A stretch of DNA of 33,174 nucleotides from an uncultured Pseudomonadota bacterium (GTDB taxonomy: Bacteria; Myxococcota_A; UBA796; SXON01). Made by a program: the position numbers and the translations under genes. A model generated the notes under the pieces. It was given only the letters and a program-made list of their open reading frames with translations. It had not been told where the DNA came from and did not search any database. The stretch covers positions 1 through 33,174 of the forward strand of contig CAIXRH010000101.1 of assembly GCA_903921785.1 (NCBI GenBank). Reading direction: 5' to 3'. Shown piece by piece: positions 8,812 through 15,604 of the stretch. Within the stretch, counting starts at the first letter, position 1, and each line of letters opens with the position of its first letter.

Positions 8812-10221
8812 CTAGGCCGGGGTGTTCATCACGTGCACGGCCTGGCCGATCGCGTGCTTCGCCGCCTCCATCACGCCCTCACCCAGGGTCGGGTGCGGGT
8901 GGATGGTGAGGCCGATGTCGAGCGCTTCGCAGTCCATCTCCACGGCCAGGGCGGCCTCGCTGATGAGGTCGCTCGCGTGGGGGCCGATGATGGTGACGCC
9001 GACGACGCGGTCGTTCTTCGCGTCGAGGATCACCTTGATGAACCCGTCGGTATCGCCGGTGGTGAGGGCGCGGCCGATGGCGGCGAACGGGACCTTGCCC
9101 ACCTTCACGGCGTAGCCCTTCGCCTTCGCCTCGTGCTCCATGAGCCCGGCGGTGGCGATCTCGGGGTCGGTGAAGACCACCGCGGGGACGGTCTTCGCCA
9201 CGTTGTGCGCCGGGTGACCTGCCACGACCTCCGCACAGATCTCCCCTTCGTGGGTGGCCTTGTGGGCGAGCATGAGGCCGGTGGTGCAGTCGCCGATGGC
9301 GTACACCCCGGGGACCGAGGTCTTGAGCTGGTCGTCGGTCTTGATGAAGCGGCCCTCCATCGCGACGCCCGTGGCTTCGAGGTTGCAGGTGTCGGTGTTC
9401 GGACGCCGACCCACGGTGACGAGGATGTAGTCGACCTCCACGGAGGCCTGGCCCTCGGCGGTCTCGTAGCGGAGGGTGGCGCCGCCCTCGCCCTCTTCCC
9501 AACCGAGCGCCTTGGCCTTGGTGACCACCTTGACCTTGTCCTTCTTCAGGCGCCGCTCGATCACCTTCACGGCGTCGGCGTCGAAGCCCGGGAGCACCTG
9601 GTCGGCGGCCTCGATCACGGTCACGGCGCTGCCCAGCTTGGCGAACATCGTGCCCATCTCCAGGCCGATGTACCCGCCGCCGATGACGGCGAGGCGCTTG
9701 GGGATCTCCCCGAGGGCGAGGGCCTTGGTGCTGTCGAGCACGCGGGCGTCCTTGAAGGAGAACCCGGGGATCTCGATGGGGCGGCTGCCCACGGCGATGA
9801 TCATGTGCTCGGCCTCGACGCGCACCACGCCCTCGGCGGTGGTGACCTCCAGGGCCTTCGGGCCGACGAACTTCGCCGCGCCCAGCATCATGTCGACCTT
9901 GTTGGCCTTCAGCAGCGTGCGCACGCCGCCGGTGAGCTTGTTGACCACCGAGCCCTTCCAGGCCTGCAGCTTGGTCATGTTCACCACGGGCTTCGCCGCC
10001 ACCTCGATGCCCATCACGTCGGCGTGGGCGATCTCCTCGACGCGCTTGCCGGCGGTGATGAGCGCCTTGCTGGGGATGCACCCCACGTTGAGGCAGACGC
10101 CACCCCAGTACTCACGCTCGATGACCAGCGTCTTCACGCCGAGCTGCCCGAGCCGGATGCCGCAGGGGTAGCCGCCGGGGCCCGCTCCGAGGACGACGGC
10201 GGTGTAGGTCTTGGTCTCCAT
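8812..10221 (-). CDS. lpdA: dihydrolipoyl dehydrogenase (E3)
   Basis: A 469-residue flavoprotein disulfide reductase of normal family length. It has the FAD-binding GAGPGG (12-17), the redox-active pair in GGVCLNVGCIPSKAL (C43, C48), a second Rossmann motif AVIGGGYIGLEMG (about 178-190) for NAD, and the C-terminal catalytic HPHPTLGE (H443, E448). It reoxidises dihydrolipoamide in 2-oxoacid dehydrogenase or glycine cleavage complexes, producing NADH. No E1, E2 or glycine-cleavage genes are nearby, so it either serves complexes encoded elsewhere or has another lipoyl partner. The start ATG at 10221 has AGGAG nine bases upstream. It follows the sulfotransferase gene by 27 bases on the same strand, suggesting one operon with tetR. 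Confidence 0.95.
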   Translation of the reverse strand: METKTYTAVVLGAGPGGYPCGIRLGQLGVKTLVIEREYWGGVCLNVGCIPSKALITAGKRVEEIAHADVMGIEVAAKPVVNMTKLQAWKGSVVNKLTGGVRTLLKANKVDMMLGAAKFVGPKALEVTTAEGVVRVEAEHMIIAVGSRPIEIPGFSFKDARVLDSTKALALGEIPKRLAVIGGGYIGLEMGTMFAKLGSAVTVIEAADQVLPGFDADAVKVIERRLKKDKVKVVTKAKALGWEEGEGGATLRYETAEGQASVEVDYILVTVGRRPNTDTCNLEATGVAMEGRFIKTDDQLKTSVPGVYAIGDCTTGLMLAHKATHEGEICAEVVAGHPAHNVAKTVPAVVFTDPEIATAGLMEHEAKAKGYAVKVGKVPFAAIGRALTTGDTDGFIKVILDAKNDRVVGVTIIGPHASDLISEAALAVEMDCEALDIGLTIHPHPTLGEGVMEAAKHAIGQAVHVMNTPA

Positions 10222-10248
10222 GGTCGGACGCTCCTGAGGCGCCCCGGG

Positions 10249-11589
10249 CTAACCCGCGCCGTACCCCCGACACCACGCCACGTAGTCGGCGAGGTGAAGG
10301 TGAAGCGCCACGGCGTCGATGCCGAGCTGCTCCAGGGAGCGGTCCACCTGGTAGTGGCTGCGCCGCCGCGGGGGGTGTTCGGTCGGGGCGTCGGGCGGCG
10401 GCGTGCTGTCCAGGCACTCGGCGTACACGCGACGGAGCGTGCCCGGGAGGTCGGCGAGGTACTCGTGGAAGCGGAGCACGCAGCGACGGGGCCCGTCTGG
10501 CGCGGTGAACCACGCCTTCTCCACCTGGCAGTACTCCACCTCGGTGCGGAGCGCGCCGGCCACGAGCCAGGGCCAGGCGGGCGGGCCGAGCACGGGGTCG
10601 ATCGGGTTCACCCGGATGTAGTTGATGCCGCTCTGGAAGCGGGGCGCGGGCTCACGGAGCATGGTGAAGAACCGCGCGTCGGGGAAGCGCCGGGCGAGGG
10701 CGGGGGCGCCGGCGAGGAAGTGCCCCTTCACGAAGAGGCGTCGGGGGGCGCCATCGGGGCCGGGGCCGGCGTCGAAGAGGCGCTTCCGACCGATGCGCTC
10801 CAGGAGGACCACGAAGTCTTCCTCCCAGAGGGCGCGGTTGACCGGGGCGGCGCGGCCCATGGCGAAGTCCTCCGCGGCCATGTCGGGGCCTACGAAGAAG
10901 CAGTAGCTGTTGAGGTGGGCGATGAAGAGCGCGCCGTCGAACGTGTCGGTGCGGAAGGGGTCGACCTCGTGGCGCTCCACGAAGGCCGTCGGCAGGGTGG
11001 CCTCGATCTTCCGGCGCACGGTGTCGGCCGAGACGAAGCGCCCGACGGTGGACCGCACCAGCCGGTGCAGCCAGAGGTACGGGAACATGGCCAGCAGGAG
11101 GCTCGGGGCGGCGAGCCGCGGGTCGTCCTCGAAGTAGCGCGCCAGCTGGGTGCTCCCGCTCCGGCCGGCGCTCACTTCGAAGAGCGGGGCTTCCAGCGGC
11201 ACGGCGTCGAGGCGGCGCCCGTAGAGCACCTCGTCGAGGAGCCAGGCGAGGCCGGGGAGCGGCACCATCACGGCCTTCCGGAGCACCAGAACGAGGAGGT
11301 ACAGCCGCCGCGCGAGCGTGAGCCCCGGCGCCGGCGGCTGCCCGTGGAGGATGGCGTTCACGTACCGCCGGACCTGCGCCGCGCGCAGGGCGACCGGTGG
11401 CCGCCCGTAGAGCGCCACGAGGGCCAGGTAGGGGAGCCAGAGCGGAACGGCGGCGGCGGCCACCAGCGGGAGGGTGGCGAGGCCGAGGGCGACGCGGGCC
11501 CAGAGCCCCACGCCGGTGGCGGCGCCCGAGGGCGGCTCCCCAGGGAGGGTGTCGGGGATGGAGGCGGGGTCGCGGAGGAGGAGGTTCAT
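10249..11589 (-). CDS. PAPS-dependent sulfotransferase family protein, membrane-associated
   Basis: A 446-residue protein. Residues 138-150 (EVSAGRSGSTQLA) hold the 5'-phosphosulfate-binding loop GRSGST, and LREPAPRFQSGINYIRV (311-327) is the 3'-phosphate-binding motif (R312, S320). It therefore probably uses PAPS to sulfate a hydroxyl or amine acceptor. Unlike simple cytosolic sulfotransferases it begins with hydrophobic stretches at about 31-60 and 97-118, so it is likely membrane-attached and may act on a lipid or cell-envelope acceptor (inference). The ATG at 11589 overlaps the tetR stop as ATGA, which means translational coupling with the regulator; a longer open frame upstream is only tetR read out of frame. 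The lpdA gene follows after 27 bases. Confidence 0.82.
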   Translation of the reverse strand: MNLLLRDPASIPDTLPGEPPSGAATGVGLWARVALGLATLPLVAAAAVPLWLPYLALVALYGRPPVALRAAQVRRYVNAILHGQPPAPGLTLARRLYLLVLVLRKAVMVPLPGLAWLLDEVLYGRRLDAVPLEAPLFEVSAGRSGSTQLARYFEDDPRLAAPSLLLAMFPYLWLHRLVRSTVGRFVSADTVRRKIEATLPTAFVERHEVDPFRTDTFDGALFIAHLNSYCFFVGPDMAAEDFAMGRAAPVNRALWEEDFVVLLERIGRKRLFDAGPGPDGAPRRLFVKGHFLAGAPALARRFPDARFFTMLREPAPRFQSGINYIRVNPIDPVLGPPAWPWLVAGALRTEVEYCQVEKAWFTAPDGPRRCVLRFHEYLADLPGTLRRVYAECLDSTPPPDAPTEHPPRRRSHYQVDRSLEQLGIDAVALHLHLADYVAWCRGYGAG

Positions 11590-12230
11590 CGGGGCTTCTG
11601 GGGCGCGAGGGCGTCGAGGAGGAGGGTGGGGGCCACCGCGAGGAGGGCGGCTGCGGCGGAGGGGGCGGACGGGGCGGAGGCGGCGGAGGGGGCGGACGGG
11701 GCGGAGGCCGACGCCGCGTTCGGGGCGCTCACGGCGCGGAGCAGCCCGTCGGCGGCGGCTTCGACGAAGGCGGCGAGCACCTCGACGGGGACGTCGTCGC
11801 GGACGTACCCCCACGCCACGCCCTCTTCGAGCACCGAGACCATGGCGCGGCGCATCAGGGCGTCCCGGGCGGCGCGCACCCGCGCGGCGACGGCGGGGGC
11901 GTTCGTTTCCAGCTCCGTCCAGAACCCGGGGACGAACTCCGCGGGGAGGGCGGCGGTGGCGGCGGCGAACGCCTGGAGGCGCTCGGGGAAGGGAATCGGC
12001 GCGGCGCGGACGGCGGCGAGCTCGGCCTCCAGGGCGGCGAGGCGCCCGAGGAGCACGGCCTCCACGACGTCGTCGAGGGTCGGAAACACCTTGTAGAGCG
12101 TTCGTTTACTGGTAGCCGCCGCGGCGGCGAGCGCGTCGGTGGTGAGCGCGGCCAGGCCGCCTGAGGCGTACAGGCGCCCGGCGGCGTCGAGGATCCGGTC
12201 GTGGGGGGGCGCGGAGGCGGCGGTACTCAT
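11586..12230 (-). CDS. TetR/AcrR-family transcriptional regulator
   Basis: A 214-residue protein. The N-terminal DNA-binding domain reads DRILDAAGRLYASGGLAALTTDALAAAAATSKRTLYKVF in consecutive segments (11-49); the helix-turn-helix TTDALAAAAATSKRTLYKVF and the Y-x-x-F end are typical of TetR. The rest is an Ala-rich helical ligand/dimer domain. Near residues 170-192 there is a low-complexity Ala-Ser-Pro tract (from GGCGGAGGC/GGGGCGGAC repeats at about 11640-11705) that is probably a flexible insertion. The protein probably represses its own operon through the paired operators at 12222-12300, since the first overlaps its start codon. The stop overlaps the sulfotransferase start. No ribosome binding site precedes the ATG; instead a short leader frame ends two bases upstream. 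Confidence 0.88.
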   Translation of the reverse strand: MSTAASAPPHDRILDAAGRLYASGGLAALTTDALAAAAATSKRTLYKVFPTLDDVVEAVLLGRLAALEAELAAVRAAPIPFPERLQAFAAATAALPAEFVPGFWTELETNAPAVAARVRAARDALMRRAMVSVLEEGVAWGYVRDDVPVEVLAAFVEAAADGLLRAVSAPNAASASAPSAPSAASAPSAPSAAAALLAVAPTLLLDALAPQKPR

Positions 12231-12247
12231 GTCTACAGTTCAGTACC
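12222..12247. promoter_or_regulatory. palindromic operator O1 over the tetR start codon
   Basis: GGTACT (12222-12227), 14 bases, AGTACC (12242-12247). On the coding (complement) strand the core is GAACTGTAGAC followed by the tetR ATG, so a bound dimer would cover the start of the message. The same 26-bp geometry recurs in O2, with centres 53 bp apart, close to five helical turns. Assignment to the adjacent TetR protein is inferred from position. Confidence 0.7.
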
Positions 12248-12283
12248 ACCGCCGCTCGGTGGGGGCGAGCGGGCGGTACTCAT
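12233..12283 (-). other. 16-codon leader ORF upstream of tetR
   Basis: On the complement, an ATG at 12283 with a good Shine-Dalgarno GGAG seven bases upstream (12291-12294) encodes MSTARSPPPSGGGTEL and stops at TAG (12235-12233), two bases before the tetR ATG. Its first residues mimic the tetR N-terminus (MSTAASAPP). It is out of frame with tetR. It may be a translated leader that feeds ribosomes to tetR by reinitiation, because tetR lacks its own ribosome binding site. Equally it may be a passive relic of a 53-bp duplication. Confidence 0.45.
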
Positions 12284-12300
12284 TTTGTGTCTCCAGTACC
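12275..12300. promoter_or_regulatory. palindromic operator O2 upstream of tetR
   Basis: GGTACT (12275-12280), 14 bases, AGTACC (12295-12300), identical half-sites and spacing to O1. On the complement strand it contains GGAG, seven bases, then ATGAGTACCGCC, the same first four codons as tetR. The whole unit therefore looks like a duplicated copy of the tetR 5' end and operator. Confidence 0.7.
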
Positions 12301-12366
12301 GCGGCGGGGGCGACCCCCTTGGGGACGTTCGTCGTAACCAAAATCAGCGTTAGGCAGCGCGTTCTT

Positions 12367-12412
12367 ACCCTTCTCCCTTCGGGAGAAGGTGGCGCGGAGC
12401 GCCGGATGAGGG
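12367..12412. repeat. two-hairpin REP-like dispersed element
   Basis: A 9-bp stem CCTTCTCCC / GGGAGAAGG with TTC loop (12369-12389) is followed immediately by GGCGC-GGA-GCGCC (12391-12403) and GGATGAGGGG. This hairpin pair with a GATGAGGGG tail belongs to a sequence type that, from memory, is scattered through intergenic DNA of many GC-rich proteobacteria. It opens the gene-free stretch upstream of tetR. Confidence 0.6.
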
Positions 12413-12488
12413 GACTCACAGCGCCCCACGCCCAGCCCGGCCGTCCGCTCCGGAGCGCCGCGCCCCCACCCCCCAAACAACCCCCGAG

Positions 12489-12640
12489 GTGACCCCCTCA
12501 CCCCCCGACTTCCTTGGCCTCCGCGGCGCCCCAGCCCAAGGAACGGCCTGGGTGACCCCCTCACCCCCCGACTTCCTTGGCCTCCAGGCCCCCGGCGCCC
12601 AAACAACGCCCAAGGTGACGCGTCCCCCCCCAAGTTCTTT
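12489..12640. repeat. 63-bp tandem repeat
   Basis: Units begin at 12489, 12552 and 12615, exactly 63 bp apart, with GTGACCCCCTCACCCCCC followed by GACTTCCTTGGCCTCC in the first two. The third diverges after about 25 bases. The end of the sequence before 12489 (CCCAAACAACCCCCGAG) matches the end of unit 2, so a decayed unit precedes. The period is a multiple of three and both strands stay open, but the translations (Pro-rich or Gly/Arg-rich) look non-protein. It lies in the 12301-12927 gap, where I see no gene. Confidence 0.75.
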
Positions 12641-12656
12641 GGGGCCGCCCGCGCCC

Positions 12657-12756
12657 GCCGCCGCGGCAGCGCGACCACCACCACCGCCGCGACCCGCCTC
12701 GCCACCACCGCCGCGCCCACCGCCGCGGCAGCGCGACCACCACCACCGCCCCGCCC
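12657..12756. repeat. CCACCACC-rich degenerate repeat, about 62-bp period
   Basis: A block CCGCGGCAGCGCGACCACCA continuing with CCACCGCC begins at 12661 and again at 12723, separated by further CCACCACCGCC-type sequence. It directly follows the 63-bp tandem repeats and precedes dispersed repeat copy B. Extreme strand asymmetry (C-rich top, G-rich bottom) could favour unusual structures. Confidence 0.6.
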
Positions 12757-12760
12757 GCCC

Positions 12761-12843
12761 CGCCATTCTCGCCCCGGCGGCTCCTCGACCGCCGAGGCCG
12801 ACCGGGCGGAACGTCGGCGTCGTGTCACCAGCCCCTCGACACC
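12761..12843 (+). repeat. dispersed intergenic repeat, copy B
   Basis: Begins CGCCATTCTC (shared exactly with copy C at 25031) and continues CGGCGGCTCCTCGACCGCCGA, CCGGGCGGAA, then CACCAGCCCC and TCGACACC (shared with copy A). It thus bridges the other two copies. It lies 85 bases upstream of the ferritin-like operon, in the same orientation relative to the downstream gene as copy C is to arsR. Nothing promoter-like was recognised between 12844 and 12927 with confidence. Confidence 0.7.
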
Positions 12844-12927
12844 GCTGCCCCCAAAGGTGTAGGCTCCGCTACGTGAGGGCGGTCCCTGCGCACGTCGTGG
12901 GGGGACGGCCCCCACCTCGGAGTGCCG

Positions 12928-13593
12928 ATGCTGCTGCGCCGCGCGATGATCCGCCTGGGGGTGCCCCTCCTCTGGCGGCGGATTGCCCAGGTCCAGGCCG
13001 CCCGGCTCCTGCGCTTCGGCATCACCGAGAAGGACAGCGAGTGGCAGATCCTCCACGCGCTCGACGACGTGGACGACCCCGCCACCCGCGCCCGCGTCCT
13101 CCAGCACGCGCTCGAAGAGAGCCACCACGCCGCGGAATTCACCCGCGTGTCGCTCAACGTGGCCGAGCGCCTCCCCCCGAAGCCGCTCCCGCCCCGCGCC
13201 CCGATCTACGAGACCGGCAGCGGCGTGGAGGGGCTCGCCGGCTTCGCGGCCTACGCCAACGTCGGCGAGGTGGACGTGTTCGAGCAGTTCGACGCCTACG
13301 CCGCCGGGATCGGCCCCGGCGAGGCGCGGTCCGTCTTCCGGGAGTCGAAGCTCGACGAGCTCGGCCACGTCGGCCTCACGCGCGCCATCCTCGACGAGCT
13401 GGTGCCCGACAAACGCCGCGCGGACTGGCTGGTCACGAAGGTACGCCTGCGCCGCGCCTGGGACGTCTGGCTGCGCTTCGGCAAGACGCTCGGCGAGATC
13501 AACACCACCCTCGTCCTCACCGCGCTCTACCTGCTCGCCGGGCTCCTCTTCGGCTGGCCCGCCTGGCGACGCCTCGTGGGCGAGAAGCGTTGA
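12928..13593 (+). CDS. ferritin-like (diiron-type) protein with C-terminal membrane helix
   Basis: A 221-residue protein. Two E-x-x-H motifs in predicted helices, EESHH (63-67) and LDELGH (E144, H147), plus additional Glu residues (EVDVFEQ near 114-120, E139) give the E...ExxH...E...ExxH pattern of ferritin-like diiron four-helix bundles. A hydrophobic helix (about 194-213) near the C-terminus should anchor it in the membrane. It could be an oxidase or hydroxylase acting on a lipid-like substrate, but this is a guess. GGAG five bases upstream favours ATG 12928 over GTG 12922. The stop overlaps the next start as TGATG, so it is translationally coupled to the carbamoyltransferase-like gene. I could not assign it to a named family. 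Confidence 0.7.
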   Translation: MLLRRAMIRLGVPLLWRRIAQVQAARLLRFGITEKDSEWQILHALDDVDDPATRARVLQHALEESHHAAEFTRVSLNVAERLPPKPLPPRAPIYETGSGVEGLAGFAAYANVGEVDVFEQFDAYAAGIGPGEARSVFRESKLDELGHVGLTRAILDELVPDKRRADWLVTKVRLRRAWDVWLRFGKTLGEINTTLVLTALYLLAGLLFGWPAWRRLVGEKR

Positions 13594-15401
13594 TGGACAT
13601 CCTCGGCCTCTCCAGCGGCGAGCTGGGCTCCGGCGCCAGCCTCGTCCGCGACGGCGCGCTGCACGCCTGCGCCCGCGAAGAGCGGTTCACCCGCCAGCGG
13701 CTCGACCCGAACCCGCCCAGGTTCGCCGCGGAGCATTGCCTCCGCCAGGCCGGTCACCCCGCCGCCGGGCTCTCCGGCATCGCCGTGGCGGGCGACCCCG
13801 CGGACCGCTTCACCCGCGTGCTCACCGGCACGCTCGGCCAGGGCTTCCCCTTGATGGTCCCGGCGTTCGTCCGGTCGATGTCCGCCTGGATCGGCCACCA
13901 CCTCTGGGAGCGCGACAGCCTCAGCCGACTCCTCGACGTGGACCCCGCCGCGATCCAGTACCGCGCCCGCCACCGCTGCCTGAGCGCGGCGGCGGTTCAG
14001 GGCTCGGGCGTCGACGAAGCGGCGATCCTCGTGGTCGACACCATCGGGGAATGGACGACGACGACGATCGCCCGATGGAAGGAGGGCGGCGCCCCGGAGG
14101 ACGTGGAGCGCTTCGAATACCCGCACTCGCTCGGGCTGCTCAGCGCCGCCGTGGCGATGCTCCTCGGGCTTCGCCCGTGGGAAGGCCTCGCCCCGCTCTG
14201 GGACCTCGCCGCCTGGGGCCGCCCGACGCTCACGTCGCGCTTCCGCCGCGTGCTCCAGGTGCACGAGGACGGCACCTACCAGATCACTCCCGGCTTCCTC
14301 CGCTTCGCGGAGCTCTTCGAGCCCCCGTACGGCGACCCCTGGACCGGCGCCTTCACCGACCTCTTCGGCGCCCCCCGCGACGCGCGCCGCCCCTGGCCGT
14401 TCCGCGCCGGGGAGGCCCCCGCGGTGGTGGACACCGAGGATCAACGCCACGCGGACATCGCTGCGTCGCTGCAGGTGGTGATCGAGGAGGCGATGCTCGG
14501 GCTGGCGCGGCGCGCGAAGGCGAAGACGGGCGCGGCGCACCTCTGCGTCGCCGGGGCGCTGGCCGGGAACGCCTCGGCGATCCTCCGTCTCCGTCGGGAG
14601 GCCGGGTTCGCCTCGGTGCACGTGCCCGCCGACCCGACCGGACTCTCCGCGGGCGCGGCGCTGCTGCTCGCCGCCGAGCGCGGGGCGCCGCTCTCGGGGC
14701 GGGCGCCGCAGCCCTTCGGCGGGCGGGCGTGGCCGGCGGGTCGGGACCTCGCTGCGGTCGCGCGCATGGACCCGATGTGGTGGCAGCGGTTCCGCCGCCG
14801 CGGCACCGCCCCCGTACGCGACGCCCGGATCGAGGTCACGCCCGAGCTCGACGACGACACGCTCCTCGCCCAGGTCGTGGCGGACCTCGCCGCCGGACGC
14901 ATCGTCGGGTGGCTGGAGGGCGCGTTCGAGTCCGGTCCGGGGGGGCTGGCCCATCGGGTGCTGCTCGCCGATCCCCGCGATCTTGCGGTGGCGCGGCGGC
15001 TCACGGAGCGGGTCACCGGGGCGGCGGCGTTCGCGCCGACCACGCTGCTCACGCGCCCCGAGGCCGTGGCCGCGCTCGTCGACGAGCCGGCGCCCACTGC
15101 CGGGTGGGTGCCGCTGGCGGCGCACGCCTCCGCGGCGGCGCGCGCGGCCGCGCTCACGGCGGTCCACGCCGACGGCACGCTGCGGTACCTCCCGGTGGAC
15201 GCGGCGGTCGCCCCCCGGATGGCCGCGCTGCTGGATCGCTGGAGCGCGTCGACCGGCGCGCCCGGCCTGCTGCTGGCCGATCTTCGCGAGGCGGAGGACC
15301 CCCTCGCGGCGTCCCCGGCCGATGCCTTGTTGATCTTCATGCGCACGGAGGTCGACACCCTGGTGCTCGACCAGGGCCTCGTGCGAAAGGAGCTCCCATG
15401 A
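13593..15401 (+). CDS. NodU/CmcH-type carbamoyltransferase homologue, probably catalytically degenerate
   Basis: A 602-residue protein of normal length. Recognisable landmarks are AREERFTRQRLDPNPP (27-42), VDEAAILVVDTIGEWTTTTIARW (140-162), FEYPHSLGLLSAA (174-186), LCVAGALAGNASAIL (317-331), GWLEGAFESGP (439-449) and HADGTLRYLPV (525-535). Family members join carbamoyl phosphate with ATP in a YrdC-like domain and transfer the group in a Kae1-like domain. Here many usual motifs are replaced: the N-terminal HDSAA is GSGAS, HHxxHA is RHRCLS (126-131), MGLAxYG is absent, GPRALGxRS is GPGGLAHRV (448-456), and LLNTSFN is LLADLRE (559-565). D149 remains. A structural or regulatory pseudoenzyme, or one with a changed reaction, is likely. 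It is coupled at both ends (TGATG, ATGA). Confidence 0.8.
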   Translation: MDILGLSSGELGSGASLVRDGALHACAREERFTRQRLDPNPPRFAAEHCLRQAGHPAAGLSGIAVAGDPADRFTRVLTGTLGQGFPLMVPAFVRSMSAWIGHHLWERDSLSRLLDVDPAAIQYRARHRCLSAAAVQGSGVDEAAILVVDTIGEWTTTTIARWKEGGAPEDVERFEYPHSLGLLSAAVAMLLGLRPWEGLAPLWDLAAWGRPTLTSRFRRVLQVHEDGTYQITPGFLRFAELFEPPYGDPWTGAFTDLFGAPRDARRPWPFRAGEAPAVVDTEDQRHADIAASLQVVIEEAMLGLARRAKAKTGAAHLCVAGALAGNASAILRLRREAGFASVHVPADPTGLSAGAALLLAAERGAPLSGRAPQPFGGRAWPAGRDLAAVARMDPMWWQRFRRRGTAPVRDARIEVTPELDDDTLLAQVVADLAAGRIVGWLEGAFESGPGGLAHRVLLADPRDLAVARRLTERVTGAAAFAPTTLLTRPEAVAALVDEPAPTAGWVPLAAHASAAARAAALTAVHADGTLRYLPVDAAVAPRMAALLDRWSASTGAPGLLLADLREAEDPLAASPADALLIFMRTEVDTLVLDQGLVRKELP

Positions 15402-15604
15402 GCGACACCCCCGTCGGCGCCCGCCCCCGCGGCGCCTCCCTCCGCGCGATCTTCGCCTCGGCCTCCGGGGTGCTCGGCGCCCTCGGCCGCAACCGCGTGG
15501 GCTGGGCGGCCCCGCTCGTGGCGGTCCTCCTCGTGGTGGCGATCCTCGTGGCCGTCCTGGCGTTGGTCCCCGCGATCGCGCCGTTCGTCTACCCACTGCT
15601 ATGA
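15398..15604 (+). CDS. DUF5989-like small membrane protein
   Basis: A 68-residue protein with a single long hydrophobic helix (about 36-61) and the ending IAPFVYPLL, right at the C-terminus. The short cytoplasmic start, one membrane helix and terminal APFxYxL match DUF5989, small membrane proteins that (from memory) often sit beside carbamoyltransferase and SGNH-hydrolase genes. Both flanks here fit that neighbourhood. Start and stop each overlap a neighbour as ATGA. Its role is unknown; it may recruit the soluble carbamoyltransferase-like protein to the membrane (inference). Confidence 0.75.
   Translation: MSDTPVGARPRGASLRAIFASASGVLGALGRNRVGWAAPLVAVLLVVAILVAVLALVPAIAPFVYPLL

Noticed and set aside
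8668-12096. Plus-strand open frame of more than 1100 codons opposite lpdA, sulfotransferase and tetR
   Set aside because: It spans three recognisable minus-strand genes and intergenic DNA and shows no domain; it is a codon-bias shadow.
12489-12760. CRISPR array
   Set aside because: Units are directly adjacent with no unique spacers, the 63-bp period is too long for a repeat alone, and no cas genes are present.
12489-13592. In-frame Pro-rich extension of the carbamoyltransferase-like protein through the tandem repeats
   Set aside because: It would overlay the entire ferritin-like gene, begins in repeats, and the TGATG junction at 13591-13595 gives a normal family N-terminus.
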